A stretch of DNA of 53,058 bases from Planctomycetota bacterium. Its GTDB lineage: Bacteria > Planctomycetota > Planctomycetia > Planctomycetales > Planctomycetaceae. Under the pieces are notes generated by a model. The model made no database searches. It had not been told where the DNA came from and saw nothing but the letters and a program-made list of their open reading frames with translations. This document shows, piece after piece, positions 15,615 to 25,563 of this stretch. The stretch's first letter is position 1. Each line of letters opens with the position of its first letter. The stretch is taken from contig JAURQH010000074.1 of assembly GCA_030836185.1 (NCBI GenBank), forward strand, positions 1 to 53,058, read 5' to 3'. Both the position numbers and the translations under genes were made by a program.

Positions 15615-16637
15615 TCACTCGCTGTCATCGCGACGAATCGGCTGATCAAGATCGGTCTTGTTAATGTATTTCGGGAGTTGAGGAGTCGATTGCTCGAGGC
15701 GTACTTCACCGAATGCCGATCCTCCCGGTGTCATCAATCGCAGATACAACAGCGGATCGATGTTATCGTTGAGGGTGCGAAATGCTCCGTCTGCAAAAAG
15801 GACGTTCACGCCCTTTTCGTGCAATGACCCTGGCGAAGGCCAATGTTCCTCTTTTCCCCCACGAGAGCTATTCATCGCGTAAGGACCGAGAGACTTCGTG
15901 CTGACATGAAACTGCTCGGGAGCGTCTCCCCAAGTGATCTGATCGACACCCACCACAAATGCCAGATTGAATGTTTCCATCGACATCCAGGTTTTTGCGT
16001 TTTGCGTTTCTGAAAGCAAAATGGTTTGGCTCAGTCCGTCGTGTGACTCAATCTCACTTTGTGTCCACGATGAAGGGACCGGTTCCGGTCGCCAGACAAC
16101 TCCCGATGAGCGGATGAGCAATTGTTCTTCATCGCTCACTTCTCCATCATTATCGAGGTCGATGTTGACGGTATGAAGAGTCTCTTCGTACACAAGACCT
16201 TCGTCATCGATGCGAAATTTCCCCCAACCTCCATTGAGAACGTAACAGCTTTTTCCCGGTGCATATTGTTGTCCGTTTGGGCACAGCAATTGGGTGACAG
16301 TGATTAGTTCCTGCTCGTCCATCGGCTTCTCATCAAACTGAATCAAAACCTGATCAGACACTTGCAACAAAGGCATGATGCCGGCGGTCCAGGGCAGATC
16401 GTTCTTGGTCAAGGGAAGAAAACGCCCCGCGTTGTCGTCGGCATCAGACTTGATGGCAAAAGCCAGATTGCGGATGCGATTCTGACAGGCAATCAATCGT
16501 TGGGATTCGCGTGAGTGTTGCACGTAAGGCACGATGACCATTGCCAGAATGACCAGGCACACGAGCACTACGATGATCTCAATGATCGACAAACCATTTC
16601 TGGCTGTAAACCTGTTCCGAGATTGCGAAGAACGCAT
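15615..16637 (-). CDS. Prepilin-like DUF1559/H-X9-DG family protein
   Basis: A 340-residue pseudopilin-like protein of a family greatly expanded in planctomycetes. The N-terminus has a type III/IV prepilin cleavage site, ARNG|LSIIEIIVVL (cut after Gly15, conserved Glu20), then one hydrophobic helix to about residue 38. The C-terminal H-X9-DG signature is HEKGVNVLFADG. In between, an acidic stretch DLDNDGEVSDEEQ could bind calcium. The ATG overlaps the stop of the permease gene by one base (TAATG), with GAGGAA upstream, so the two are coupled. The family's role is unknown; a surface or pseudopilus location is expected. Confidence 0.85.
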   Translation of the reverse strand: MRSSQSRNRFTARNGLSIIEIIVVLVCLVILAMVIVPYVQHSRESQRLIACQNRIRNLAFAIKSDADDNAGRFLPLTKNDLPWTAGIMPLLQVSDQVLIQFDEKPMDEQELITVTQLLCPNGQQYAPGKSCYVLNGGWGKFRIDDEGLVYEETLHTVNIDLDNDGEVSDEEQLLIRSSGVVWRPEPVPSSWTQSEIESHDGLSQTILLSETQNAKTWMSMETFNLAFVVGVDQITWGDAPEQFHVSTKSLGPYAMNSSRGGKEEHWPSPGSLHEKGVNVLFADGAFRTLNDNIDPLLYLRLMTPGGSAFGEVRLEQSTPQLPKYINKTDLDQPIRRDDSE

Positions 16638-18373
16638 TATTGTTCCTCTTGATCGAGGTCTTCATCGGAGTCGTCGTCACCCGCTTCAAATTCGCCCGAT
16701 TGTATCTCTTTGACTCTCTGTTTCCAGGCAATCACGAAGAACACCAAACCAAACAAGGCATAACTGGCGGCTAAGCCTGTCGCTTTGAAAACGAGCACAT
16801 CGTCGCCGGGCTTCTCTCCACCGAACCATTGAAACCAGTGGAAGTAAAAATCGACGACGTTGCCATAATAAATTTGATAGGCGTGCATCAAACCCAGATA
16901 TGTGAACAATGCCGCGATACCCGACCAGAACGCTGCTTGAAAGTAACGCCGTTCGATCAATTCAGCGCCAATGGCTGCCAGTAAGAGACAGGTGAAAATG
17001 TATCCTCGCTCCAGCACGATGAGGCCGTGGATCAGAAAATCGTTGACGCCCGCTGAGTAAATCGCCCCTGCGCCCGAGAGCATTTCTTGTAATGATTTTC
17101 CGTCAGCGGTAATGAGCGCTCCCTGCACGACGGTGAATCCCCACGCGGCAATCGCGGGAAATAACCCCATCGCGACGGCAGGTGCGTGTGATTTGGGAGT
17201 CGTCTGAAACGCTTGAGCTGTAATAATGAGACCGATCCACAAGATGATGGCCATACCAGCGTCGAGCGGGATTATGGTGCTGATAAGCGTCAGGCATCCG
17301 GTAAACGCTGCGGACGCAATGACAATTCCGTTCAAAGCGGAATATTTGGACTTGGCTCCCAACTCTTTCCAGCCGGGGTGACCGATATAAATCGTGGTCG
17401 GAAAGCAACTTCCAAAGAGGGCGGCTGTGATCGTTCCAATTCCATTGGCGGCTAATGACATCCCTGTGTGATACTTGTCACCGGCGGCTTCAGCCGATTC
17501 GATGTTTTGCAAACTACCGAGCAGATTGAACAGCCCCATCGGAATGATAACGGTCAGATATCCTTGCCAGACCGTCGGTGTTGCCAGTAACTCAAATAGC
17601 CCCTCACCCGCATATTTGGGAAGATGAAGGCCGAGCGAACTGGTCGAATCTTTGACGGCCTGGACAGACATCGAGTGTTGCACAATCGATTCGGGCAAAA
17701 ACAGCGGACACACCCAAGCAATGAGCGTCCCGACAAGTACCGCCAGAAAACCGCCCGGCAAGCCAAACGGAAATTTGAATTTCGAGAAATACGACAGCAA
17801 CAGGAATGCCAATGGTACGAGAGCAACCAATGGGTTTGTAAACATCCGCAAGGCAAAGGTCATGGCGATGAAGCCGATGGCAATCCCGGCAAGAGTGGAC
17901 AACAACGCTGCGCGAGGCGTTTTAACCCGGATAAATTCGGCAAAGAGCGATCCAAAGAATTCAATCAAGCCACTTCCCAAACAGGCGATTAAACCAAGTT
18001 GCCAGGCAAAATGAGCGGCATTTTCTGGGTTGGCTCCAGCAGCGAGTTGTGCGTCATAGGCTGGCTTCATGACGAAGAAGATGTAGATAATCAGCGAGGG
18101 AGTATTAATTCCATAGGGAAGGGCGGTGACATCGGTTCGGCTTTCTTTTTTGGCCAATCGGCTCGCTTGCCACGAATAGAATAAGTTGCCGATCAGAATG
18201 CTGAGAGCGGCCCCCGGAAGAATATAATCGAGCAACAGTTCCGAATCGGCGCCAATGCCGCAAAGTCCGCACATGCTGACGATCATCAACAGTTGAACGA
18301 GATTGTCGATCAATAAGCCGAAGAAACCGTCCAGATCACCACGGTCGATTGTGAAGAGAGTTTTGTAATTCAT
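16637..18373 (-). CDS. NCS2-like (xanthine/uracil-type) permease
   Basis: A 578-residue inner-membrane transporter with about 12-14 hydrophobic helices. The early segment RTDVTALPYGINTPSLIIY resembles the NCS2 QxxALxxG/NAT-like region. GLFNLLGSLQNIESAEAAGD matches the helix 8-9 area of AzgA-type purine permeases, and AALFGSCFPTTIYIGHPGW follows it. The C-terminus is an acidic cytosolic tail ending in DDDSDEDLDQEEQ. The substrate cannot be fixed; a nucleobase or similar anion is plausible. It is translationally coupled to the DUF1559 protein downstream, an unusual pairing. The gene starts 143 bases before the terminator that ends cysK. Confidence 0.75.
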   Translation of the reverse strand: MNYKTLFTIDRGDLDGFFGLLIDNLVQLLMIVSMCGLCGIGADSELLLDYILPGAALSILIGNLFYSWQASRLAKKESRTDVTALPYGINTPSLIIYIFFVMKPAYDAQLAAGANPENAAHFAWQLGLIACLGSGLIEFFGSLFAEFIRVKTPRAALLSTLAGIAIGFIAMTFALRMFTNPLVALVPLAFLLLSYFSKFKFPFGLPGGFLAVLVGTLIAWVCPLFLPESIVQHSMSVQAVKDSTSSLGLHLPKYAGEGLFELLATPTVWQGYLTVIIPMGLFNLLGSLQNIESAEAAGDKYHTGMSLAANGIGTITAALFGSCFPTTIYIGHPGWKELGAKSKYSALNGIVIASAAFTGCLTLISTIIPLDAGMAIILWIGLIITAQAFQTTPKSHAPAVAMGLFPAIAAWGFTVVQGALITADGKSLQEMLSGAGAIYSAGVNDFLIHGLIVLERGYIFTCLLLAAIGAELIERRYFQAAFWSGIAALFTYLGLMHAYQIYYGNVVDFYFHWFQWFGGEKPGDDVLVFKATGLAASYALFGLVFFVIAWKQRVKEIQSGEFEAGDDDSDEDLDQEEQ

Positions 18374-18454
18374 GGTTGCAGCCTATCGAGTGTCACTGGT
18401 TGCGGTCAATCAGACAGATGAGGGAATTCAAACAGACTCGTCACGCAATGCGCA

Positions 18455-18492
18455 CAAAAAGAGGCGTCCGGGTGATTTTCTCGAACGCCTCT
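18455..18492 (-). terminator. Rho-independent terminator after cysK
   Basis: On the minus strand AGAGGCGT pairs with ACGCCTCT (18485-18492 with 18460-18467) around a 17-base loop, followed directly by a run of T (complement of 18455-18460). It begins 24 bases after the cysK stop and separates cysK from the permease gene. Confidence 0.85.
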
Positions 18493-18515
18493 AGCTGATA
18501 TGTTGACAAACAGCG

Positions 18516-19445
18516 TCAATCGCGCGTGAAGTCGAACATCGGTGTTGAGAGATATCGTTCTCCCGAGTCGGGTAAGACGACGACGATCGTTTTTCCGGCG
18601 GCTTCCGGGCGTGCGGCAATTTTCAAAGCAGCCGCCATCGCGGCACCACAACTGATGCCACAGATAATGCCCTCTTCACGTGCAACACGCGGAGCCATTT
18701 CAAAGGCTTCCTCGTCGGTCACCTTGATCACTTCGTCGATGAGATCTGTTTCCAGAATGTCGGGAATGAACCCCGCACCGATGCCTTGAATCTTGTGCTT
18801 GCCGGGACCGCCACCCGATAACACGGGAGAGTTTTCCGGCTCGACAGCGACAATTTTTGCCGCTGATTGTTTCTCTTTCAGGAACCGACCGACACCCGTA
18901 ATGGTGCCACCTGTTCCCACACCGGCGACGAAGTAATCGATGTTGCCGTCGGTGTCTTCCCAGAGTTCTGGTCCGGTGGTTTTGAAGTGAATCGCCGGGT
19001 TGGCAGGGTTCTGAAATTGTTGGGGCATGTAGTAGTTGGAGTCTTCAGCAATCTCGGCGGCTTTGTTGATGGCGCCCTTCATCCCTTCGGCTCCGGGAGT
19101 CAACACGAGGTTGGCACCAAACGCACGCAGCATCATACGTCGTTCGAGCGACATGCTATCTGGCATGGTGAGAGTCAAAGGATAGCCGCGTGCGGCACAC
19201 ACAAACGCCAACGCGATTCCCGTGTTTCCGCTGGTCGGTTCGACAACCGACATGCCGGCTTTCAACTTGCCCGATTTTTCCGCTTCCCAGATCATGGAAG
19301 CACCAATACGGCATTTCACACTGTATGCGGGGTTGCGGCCTTCAATTTTGGCAAGAATCGTAGCTTCCATTCCTTCGGTCAGGCGATTGATTTTGACAAG
19401 CGGGGTCTTGCCGATGGCTTCTGAGTTGTCATTCAAAATGGGCAT
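18516..19445 (-). CDS. cysK: Cysteine synthase A (O-acetylserine sulfhydrylase)
   Basis: PLP enzyme that makes cysteine from O-acetylserine and sulfide in the cytoplasm. The 309-residue length is typical. The PLP lysine is Lys44 in [11 protein letters not shown]. The substrate loop [12 protein letters not shown] and the phosphate-binding [14 protein letters not shown] are present, and the C-terminal [14 protein letters not shown] is the family end. The usual NPxxSVKDR reads Cys instead of Asp after the lysine, as in some CysK and CysM proteins. It is monocistronic, with its own terminator at 18455-18492. Confidence 0.95.
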   Translation of the reverse strand: MPILNDNSEAIGKTPLVKINRLTEGMEATILAKIEGRNPAYSVKCRIGASMIWEAEKSGKLKAGMSVVEPTSGNTGIALAFVCAARGYPLTLTMPDSMSLERRMMLRAFGANLVLTPGAEGMKGAINKAAEIAEDSNYYMPQQFQNPANPAIHFKTTGPELWEDTDGNIDYFVAGVGTGGTITGVGRFLKEKQSAAKIVAVEPENSPVLSGGGPGKHKIQGIGAGFIPDILETDLIDEVIKVTDEEAFEMAPRVAREEGIICGISCGAAMAAALKIAARPEAAGKTIVVVLPDSGERYLSTPMFDFTRD

Positions 19446-19611
19446 CTGTTTCGATCCTTCCGGTGTGTGATTATGTCAGAGATTTCCCTGTAACTCCATA
19501 TAGTCAAGAGAATATCGGCTCCCTCAAAAGCGATAATAGAGGGAAGCAGACAGTCCTGCAATCCCTTTTTTGACTGGTCAAAGAATGCTCTGGGCCTTGT
19601 CGATCCTTGTG

Positions 19612-19821
19612 TTAATTGGTGAAGAAATCGAACAAATTACCGAGGCCCGAGGTATCCGTCTTATAGATCTCTGTGTAGGTACACTGCGAGCAAGTGACGG
19701 TTGTAAATCGCTTATTCTGGACATCAAAGAGTTTCGCTAACGTCCCTCCCGTGGCCTGAAACTGATCGGTTTCAAAACGATCATATTGGCACTTTGGGCA
19801 TTCCCAGTTGGAATCTTGCAT
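19612..19821 (-). CDS. Small zinc-ribbon protein (DUF2082-like)
   Basis: A 69-residue protein with two CxxC pairs, WECPKCQYDR and TCSQCTYTE, which would form one zinc ribbon. Between them TGGTLAKLFDVQNKRFTTV matches the spacing of the nucleic-acid-binding-like zinc-ribbon family PF09855. The ATG at 19821 has GGAG nine bases upstream; an upstream start at 20004 would add 61 residues that look non-coding. It may bind nucleic acid or another protein; function unknown. It is divergent from the PSD1 gene at 20041. Confidence 0.75.
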   Translation of the reverse strand: MQDSNWECPKCQYDRFETDQFQATGGTLAKLFDVQNKRFTTVTCSQCTYTEIYKTDTSGLGNLFDFFTN

Positions 19822-20040
19822 TTGTACTGTCTCCTGGAGTGATAGATATGAAACATTGAACGTGGCTCGGATTGCTTCGGATCCCTCAAAACCGGGTGGA
19901 AGGGATCGGTTCTCGTAATTTTTGTTGTGCGGAGGCAACTTTGATCCGTTATGATACTTGTTAAGAAATTGCAGACGCCATTTCTTCTCCCACCTGAAAT
20001 CCACACATAGTTATCCCCATTGAATCTCAAGAGGCCCAAG

Positions 20041-23000
20041 ATGCCCGTTGTTCGCATCCTGTTTCTGATTGTGTTGATCGTTTGTCCGATTGGTCTGTTT
20101 GCTGGAGAGATCGAATTCAATCGTGATATACGACCAATCCTGTCTGACAAATGTTTTGCCTGCCACGGACCGGATCCGAGTCATCGGGAAGCCGAACTTC
20201 GTCTGGATGATCGCGAGAGCGCCCTTCTGGAACGGGACGGGCATCGGGCCATTACTCCCGGCAAGCCGGAGTTGAGCGAACTGGTGGCTCGCGTCACCTC
20301 AACTGATGAGTTCAGCGTGATGCCACCGCCCGATCACGGGAAGCCACTCACTCCCGACGAGATCAAAACTCTCAAACAGTGGATTGTCGAGGGAGCCGAG
20401 TATCAACAGCACTGGTCGTTCATTGCATCCACCCGGCCTGAGCTTCCCAACGTGACGAACCAGTCCTGGGTCAAAACACCCATCGACACGTTTGTTCTGC
20501 ATCGACTGGAAGCAGAAGGCGTTCAACCCTCTGCTCCCGCCAATCGTCAGACATTGTTGCGTCGTCTGTCATTCGACTTGACCGGCCTACCTCCGACTCC
20601 CGCACAAGTTGCGGCGTTCACCAATGATCAATCACCCGATGCTTACGAAAAGATGGTTGACGAGTTGCTGGCTTCTCCTCATTACGGAGAACGCTTGGCG
20701 ATCTACTGGCTCGATCTCGTTCGGTATGCAGATACTCTCGGTTATCACGGCGATCAAGTGCGCAGTGTGTCGCCGTATCGCGATTATGTCATTCGGGCAT
20801 TCAACCAGAACAAGCCGTTTGATCAATTCACGATTGAGAACCTGGCAGGTGACTTGTTACCCGAGGCGAGTCTCGAACAAAAAGTGGCTTCGACATACAA
20901 CCGGTTAAATCGTGCATCGGGCGAGGGAGGTGTTCAACCGAAAGAGTATCTTGCCAAGTATTCGGCAGATCGCGTGCGGACGACGGGAGCGGTTTGGTTG
21001 GGATCGACGTTTGGATGTGCGGAGTGTCATGATCATAAGTTTGATCCGTTTACGACCAAAGACTTCTATAGTTTTGCCGCTTTCTTCGCGGATGTGAAAG
21101 AACAAGGAATTGTCAGCGGTGCGAAACATATCGCGCAATTACCGGTGCCGACTCCCGCACAAACCGAAGAGTTAAACGAACTCTCCAAGAAGCTGGCAGC
21201 CGTACTTGCAGAGTATGATCGACACACTCCCGAAAGAGATCAGGCGTTTGCTGCTTGGCAACAGAAACTGGCGAATGCTTCGAATCAATGGATTTCTGTG
21301 ACACCCACGCAAACCGTTTCCACAGGCGGTGCGACGCTCACAGTTCAAGAAGCGGGCAGCGTGCTTGCCAGCGGCAAGAATCCCGGCAAAGACGTTTATG
21401 AAATCGAGATTCCGCTGACACTTAATAAACTGAGTGGATTGCGTCTGGAAATCTTGCCGCACGATTCACTTCCCGCGAAAGGGCCGGGACGCGCAGGCAA
21501 TGGGAATCTGGTTCTTCACAAGGTCGAAGCGACTTTGAATGACAAGCTGATCGAATGGAAAAGTGGAGTCACGACCCACACACAAAATGGTCATTCCGGT
21601 CAGTTTGTCGCCGATGGTAAACCTAACGGCTGGGCAATTTTGCCAGAAACCGGTAAGGCCAATTCATTGTTACTGCAAGCCAAAGAGCCGATGGAACTCG
21701 CTGGTCAGCAAGTCCTCAAACTTCGCATCCATCAAAACTACGGCAGTAGTCATACCATCGGTCACTTCCGATTCTATGTGACCGAGTCTGCCGAGCAAGC
21801 GTCTCCTCAATCATTGGCCAATGATCAATTAGTGGCGATCATCAAAAAACCAGAAACTGAACGGACCGACGCGGAGAAGCAGGATTTATGGAACGAGTTT
21901 CGTAGTCGTACTGTGTTGCTGGCGGAAGTTCGCAAGCAACGCGACACGTTGCAAAATCGGAAGAAAGCGGTTGAGGGAGCGGTTGTCACAACACTTGCCA
22001 CTGAAGCGACTCAGCCCCGCGAAATACGTGTTCTTCCACGAGGCAACTGGATGGACGATTCGGGACAAGTTGTCATGCCTCAAGTTCCTGCATTTTTACC
22101 ACCCGCAGACGTGAACGATGATCGGCGATTAGATCGTCTCGACTTGGCCCGTTGGTTAATGAATGACGAAAACCCTCTCGTTGCACGAACATTCGTGAAC
22201 CGTATGTGGATGCTTTTCTATGGATACGGCATCTCCCGCTCGGTGGATGATTTGGGTTCTCAAGGAAGCTGGCCCACACATCCCGAATTACTCGATTGGC
22301 TTGCGATTGATTTCCGCGAACACAACTGGGATATCAAACGAGTGATCAAGATGATGGTGATGTCGAATACTTATCGGCAATCGTCAAAGCCTTCTTCGGA
22401 GTTGAGAGCTCGTGACCCTTATAACGAGCTGTATGCACGCCAAAGCCGCTGGCGGCTCGAAGCAGAAATGATTCGCGATAACGCCTTGGCTGTCAGTGGT
22501 CTTCTGGTGGATGAGTTGGGAGGAAAAAGTGTGATGCCCTATCAACCGGCCGGTTATTGGTCGCAACTGAACTTCCCCAAAAGGTCGTATCAAGCCGATA
22601 AAGGAAACGCTCAATACCGTCGCGGTGTTTATACTCATTGGCAACGTACGTTCTTGCACCCCAGTTTACTGGCGTTTGATGCTCCGGCTCGCGAAGAATG
22701 TACAGCCCGCCGAGAACGATCTAATACGCCGATACAGGCTCTTGTATTGTTGAATGATCCGACCTACGTCGAAGCGGCTCGCAAGTTTTCCGAGCGAATT
22801 CTGAAAGAAGGAGGCAGCGGCTTTGAATCGCGTCTCGAGTTTGCCTGGCAATTAGCGCTCAGTCGAACTCCGACCGAAGAAGAAATTCGATTGATGAAAG
22901 AAATTTTGGACTCTCATCGAGAGTTCTATTCGCAAGACGCCGCCGCTGCTGGACAACTCTTGCAGTCAGGTATTGCACCTGTTGTCGAGGGAATTAATAA

Positions 23001-23073
23001 GACAGAATTGGCAAGTTGGACGGCCGCCGCGCGGACGATTCTCAACTTGCATGAAGCGATTACCCGTTATTAA
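20041..23073 (+). CDS. PSD1-type planctomycete cytochrome (PSCyt1-DUF1549-DUF1553), set 1
   Basis: A 1010-residue exported protein. The signal peptide ends near LFAG (residue 22). PSCyt1 carries haem motif CFACH (Cys38-His42) and the MPPPDHGKPL Met region. DUF1549 (about 145-345) contains LLRRLSFDLTGLPPTP and a second CxxCH, CAECH (326-330), in CAECHDHKFDP. The middle (about 410-580) is beta-rich and resembles a carbohydrate-binding or lectin-like insert. DUF1553 (about 690-970) includes NPLVARTFVNRMW and ERSNTPIQALVLLNDPTYVE. ATG at 20041 has AAGAGG upstream. It is followed by a DUF1501 gene 66 bases on, the usual planctomycete pairing. Enzymatic role is unestablished. Confidence 0.9.
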   Translation: MPVVRILFLIVLIVCPIGLFAGEIEFNRDIRPILSDKCFACHGPDPSHREAELRLDDRESALLERDGHRAITPGKPELSELVARVTSTDEFSVMPPPDHGKPLTPDEIKTLKQWIVEGAEYQQHWSFIASTRPELPNVTNQSWVKTPIDTFVLHRLEAEGVQPSAPANRQTLLRRLSFDLTGLPPTPAQVAAFTNDQSPDAYEKMVDELLASPHYGERLAIYWLDLVRYADTLGYHGDQVRSVSPYRDYVIRAFNQNKPFDQFTIENLAGDLLPEASLEQKVASTYNRLNRASGEGGVQPKEYLAKYSADRVRTTGAVWLGSTFGCAECHDHKFDPFTTKDFYSFAAFFADVKEQGIVSGAKHIAQLPVPTPAQTEELNELSKKLAAVLAEYDRHTPERDQAFAAWQQKLANASNQWISVTPTQTVSTGGATLTVQEAGSVLASGKNPGKDVYEIEIPLTLNKLSGLRLEILPHDSLPAKGPGRAGNGNLVLHKVEATLNDKLIEWKSGVTTHTQNGHSGQFVADGKPNGWAILPETGKANSLLLQAKEPMELAGQQVLKLRIHQNYGSSHTIGHFRFYVTESAEQASPQSLANDQLVAIIKKPETERTDAEKQDLWNEFRSRTVLLAEVRKQRDTLQNRKKAVEGAVVTTLATEATQPREIRVLPRGNWMDDSGQVVMPQVPAFLPPADVNDDRRLDRLDLARWLMNDENPLVARTFVNRMWMLFYGYGISRSVDDLGSQGSWPTHPELLDWLAIDFREHNWDIKRVIKMMVMSNTYRQSSKPSSELRARDPYNELYARQSRWRLEAEMIRDNALAVSGLLVDELGGKSVMPYQPAGYWSQLNFPKRSYQADKGNAQYRRGVYTHWQRTFLHPSLLAFDAPAREECTARRERSNTPIQALVLLNDPTYVEAARKFSERILKEGGSGFESRLEFAWQLALSRTPTEEEIRLMKEILDSHREFYSQDAAAAGQLLQSGIAPVVEGINKTELASWTAAARTILNLHEAITRY

Positions 23074-23139
23074 GAACTTCGCGATATTAGGCTCTATGCA
23101 GCGCACCAAACATTTTAACTCAGTTACGAGTAAGAGATC

Positions 23140-24579
23140 ATGAATCAAATTCCTCTTGAATTGGCCCGTCGCAGTTTTCTCAAAAACTCCGTCATGGGAT
23201 TCGGCTCAGCGGCATTGATGTCGTTGTTGCAAGATGACATGCAAGCTGCCGAGAAACTGACACCTCAAGCAACTTCGGGTGACTTTGCGGGAGTCCTTCA
23301 GCCACTACACTTTCCGACCAAGGTGAAACGGATCGTCCATCTTTGTATGGCGGGGGGGATGACGCATCTCGAGACGTTTGACCATAAGCCCAAGCTGGCC
23401 GAGATGAATGGCAAACCGATGCCCGAGTCGCTGACCGCAGGTCAACAAATCGCCCAGCTTCAAGGTCGCAAATTGACCTGCTTTGCACCCCAGCATCCCT
23501 TTCAGAAATATGGAGAGAGCGGACAGGAGATCTGTTCGTTGTTTCCGCACTTGGGTTCTATTGCCGATGATTTGTGCATTGTGAAATCGATGCACACTGA
23601 CCAAATCAATCACGACCCGGCACATACCCTCTTTAATACCGGTTCCTCAATCGCGGGGCGACCGAGTATGGGTTCGTGGTTGTTATACGGGTTGGGGCAA
23701 GAGACTCAAAACATGCCCGGCTATGTCGTGCTGACATCGGTCGGACGCGGTGGACAATCTCAACCCATTGCCGCTCGACAGTGGCATAGTGGCTTTTTGC
23801 CGTCTCGTTATCAAGGAGTGCAATTTCATTCGACCGGCGCGCCGGTGTTGTATTTGAATCGACCTGACGGCGTAGGACTCAGTCAACAAAAACAGGTCAT
23901 TGATACGGTCAATCAGTTGAACCAAAACTTCAACGAAGTGGTTGACGACCCTGAAATCAACACACGTATTCGTCAATACGAAATGGCGTTTCGGATGCAG
24001 ACCAGTGTTCCCGAACTGATGGATCTCTCTAGCGAAACCAAAGAGACTTTTGAAAGTTACGGCACAAAAGGAGGCGATGGAACGTATGCCTCGAATTGTC
24101 TGCTCGCCCGCCGATTACTCGAACGAGGTGTTCGCTTTGTGCAGTTGTATCACCGCGGTTGGGATCATCACGGCAACTTAAAAGGCTCGATGGAAACGAC
24201 ATCCAAAGAAGTTGATCAGTCAACGGCCGCATTCATCAAAGACCTCAAGCAACGTGGATTATTTGAAGATACCCTGATTGTTTTTGGTGGTGAGTTCGGA
24301 CGCACGCCAATGGCACAAGGGAGTGGACGCGATCATCACATCAAAGGGTACTCGATGTTTCTCTCGGGAGGCGCTGTGGAAAATGGAATGAGTTACGGCG
24401 GCACCGATGAGTTTGGATACAACGCGGTTGACAATCCGGTCCATGTACGAGATTTTCACGCGACCATGCTGAAACTGTTTGGTATCGATCACAAACGATT
24501 TACCTATAAGTTTCAGGGCCTCGACTTCCGTTTGACGGGTGTCGAAGAAGCCCATGTGGTCAAAGATATTCTATCTTGA
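23140..24579 (+). CDS. Tat-exported DUF1501 protein, set 1
   Basis: A 479-residue protein of the DUF1501 family, distantly related to the sulfatase/alkaline phosphatase fold. A twin-arginine signal, ARRSFLKNSVMGFG, points to folded export, perhaps with a bound cofactor. Family motifs are GGMTHLETFDHKP near residue 70, LARRLLERGVRFVQLYHRGW and GGEFGRTPMAQGSGRDHH (about 380-400). The C-terminus VRDFHATMLKLFGIDH is typical. It directly follows the PSD1 gene and precedes a Tat-targeted isomerase-like protein, forming a three-gene cluster. The reaction is unknown. Confidence 0.9.
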   Translation: MNQIPLELARRSFLKNSVMGFGSAALMSLLQDDMQAAEKLTPQATSGDFAGVLQPLHFPTKVKRIVHLCMAGGMTHLETFDHKPKLAEMNGKPMPESLTAGQQIAQLQGRKLTCFAPQHPFQKYGESGQEICSLFPHLGSIADDLCIVKSMHTDQINHDPAHTLFNTGSSIAGRPSMGSWLLYGLGQETQNMPGYVVLTSVGRGGQSQPIAARQWHSGFLPSRYQGVQFHSTGAPVLYLNRPDGVGLSQQKQVIDTVNQLNQNFNEVVDDPEINTRIRQYEMAFRMQTSVPELMDLSSETKETFESYGTKGGDGTYASNCLLARRLLERGVRFVQLYHRGWDHHGNLKGSMETTSKEVDQSTAAFIKDLKQRGLFEDTLIVFGGEFGRTPMAQGSGRDHHIKGYSMFLSGGAVENGMSYGGTDEFGYNAVDNPVHVRDFHATMLKLFGIDHKRFTYKFQGLDFRLTGVEEAHVVKDILS

Positions 24580-24647
24580 CGATGTTTGATCTGTTACGCT
24601 GGATTTGTGTTTGAAACGATCACTCTTTTGAGAATGAACTGACAACA

Positions 24648-25562
24648 ATGAACGACTTTCTGATGCCCGACCGTCGCCTGTTTTTAAAAAGCACCGCTGC
24701 TGCCATGCTCGCCAATCACACACTCTCTGCCTTTGGGGCAGACAAGCCCGGTTATCCCTTGAAAGACCGTCTCTACAAAACACTTAAGATTGGCATGGTC
24801 GGCGTGAAAGGCTCGCTGACCGATAAATTCAAAGCTGCGAAAGAAGCCGGCTTTGCTGCCATCGAAATGAACGCGCCGGGAATGGATGTTGCCGAAACGA
24901 AAAAAGCGATCCTCGAATCGGGACTCCCCGTCGATGGAACGGTGAACTCGACTCACTGGGGCACGCGCCATTCGGACCCCGATCCAGAAGTCCGAGCGAA
25001 AGCACTCGAAAGTTTGAAGGGGGCGATCCGCGATACTCATGCTGTCGGCGGGCACACAGTCTTATTAGTGGTGGGTCACGGTAAAGATGGAACGGAACAA
25101 GAAGTGTGGGATCGTTCTGTCGAGAACATTGCCAAGGCTGTTCCTGTCGCCGCCGAGTATGGTGTGCCGATTGCATTTGAGAATGTCTGGAACCAGTTCC
25201 TGTACGACCACGATGGAGCCGCCGATCAGACTGCCGAGAAATGGAAGAAGTATGTCGATGAATTCAACTCTCCTTTTGTCGGCATGCAGTTCGATATCGG
25301 CAATCATTGGAAATATGGCTCGATGGGAGACTGGATTCGCACTCTCGGCAAACGAATCATCAAGCTCGATGTGAAAGGCTTCTCACGCAAAGAGGGATCC
25401 TTCAAAAAAATCGGGGAAGGCGATCTCGATTTTGACGATGTTCGTAAAGCGCTCACCCAGATCAACTTTTACGGCTACTGTGCGGCAGAAGTGGGCGGCG
25501 GAGACGCAGCACGTCTGAAAGAGGTTTCCGACAATATGGATCGCGTATTCAATCTGGTTTGA
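24648..25562 (+). CDS. Tat-exported sugar phosphate isomerase/epimerase-like TIM barrel
   Basis: A 304-residue AP-endonuclease-2/xylose-isomerase-like barrel. The N-terminus has a twin-arginine signal, DRRLFLKSTAAAMLANH, so it should act in the periplasm. Metal-ligand candidates are Glu in PIAFENVWNQF, Asp in MQFDIGNHW, the His after it, and Glu in CAAEVGGGD. These positions fit the family. Spacing of 68 bases after the DUF1501 gene suggests one transcript with it. A sugar or inositol derivative is the likely substrate type; identity unknown. The ribosome site is weak. Its stop is one base from the convergent glycosyltransferase gene's stop. Confidence 0.85.
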   Translation: MNDFLMPDRRLFLKSTAAAMLANHTLSAFGADKPGYPLKDRLYKTLKIGMVGVKGSLTDKFKAAKEAGFAAIEMNAPGMDVAETKKAILESGLPVDGTVNSTHWGTRHSDPDPEVRAKALESLKGAIRDTHAVGGHTVLLVVGHGKDGTEQEVWDRSVENIAKAVPVAAEYGVPIAFENVWNQFLYDHDGAADQTAEKWKKYVDEFNSPFVGMQFDIGNHWKYGSMGDWIRTLGKRIIKLDVKGFSRKEGSFKKIGEGDLDFDDVRKALTQINFYGYCAAEVGGGDAARLKEVSDNMDRVFNLV

Positions 25563-25563
25563 T

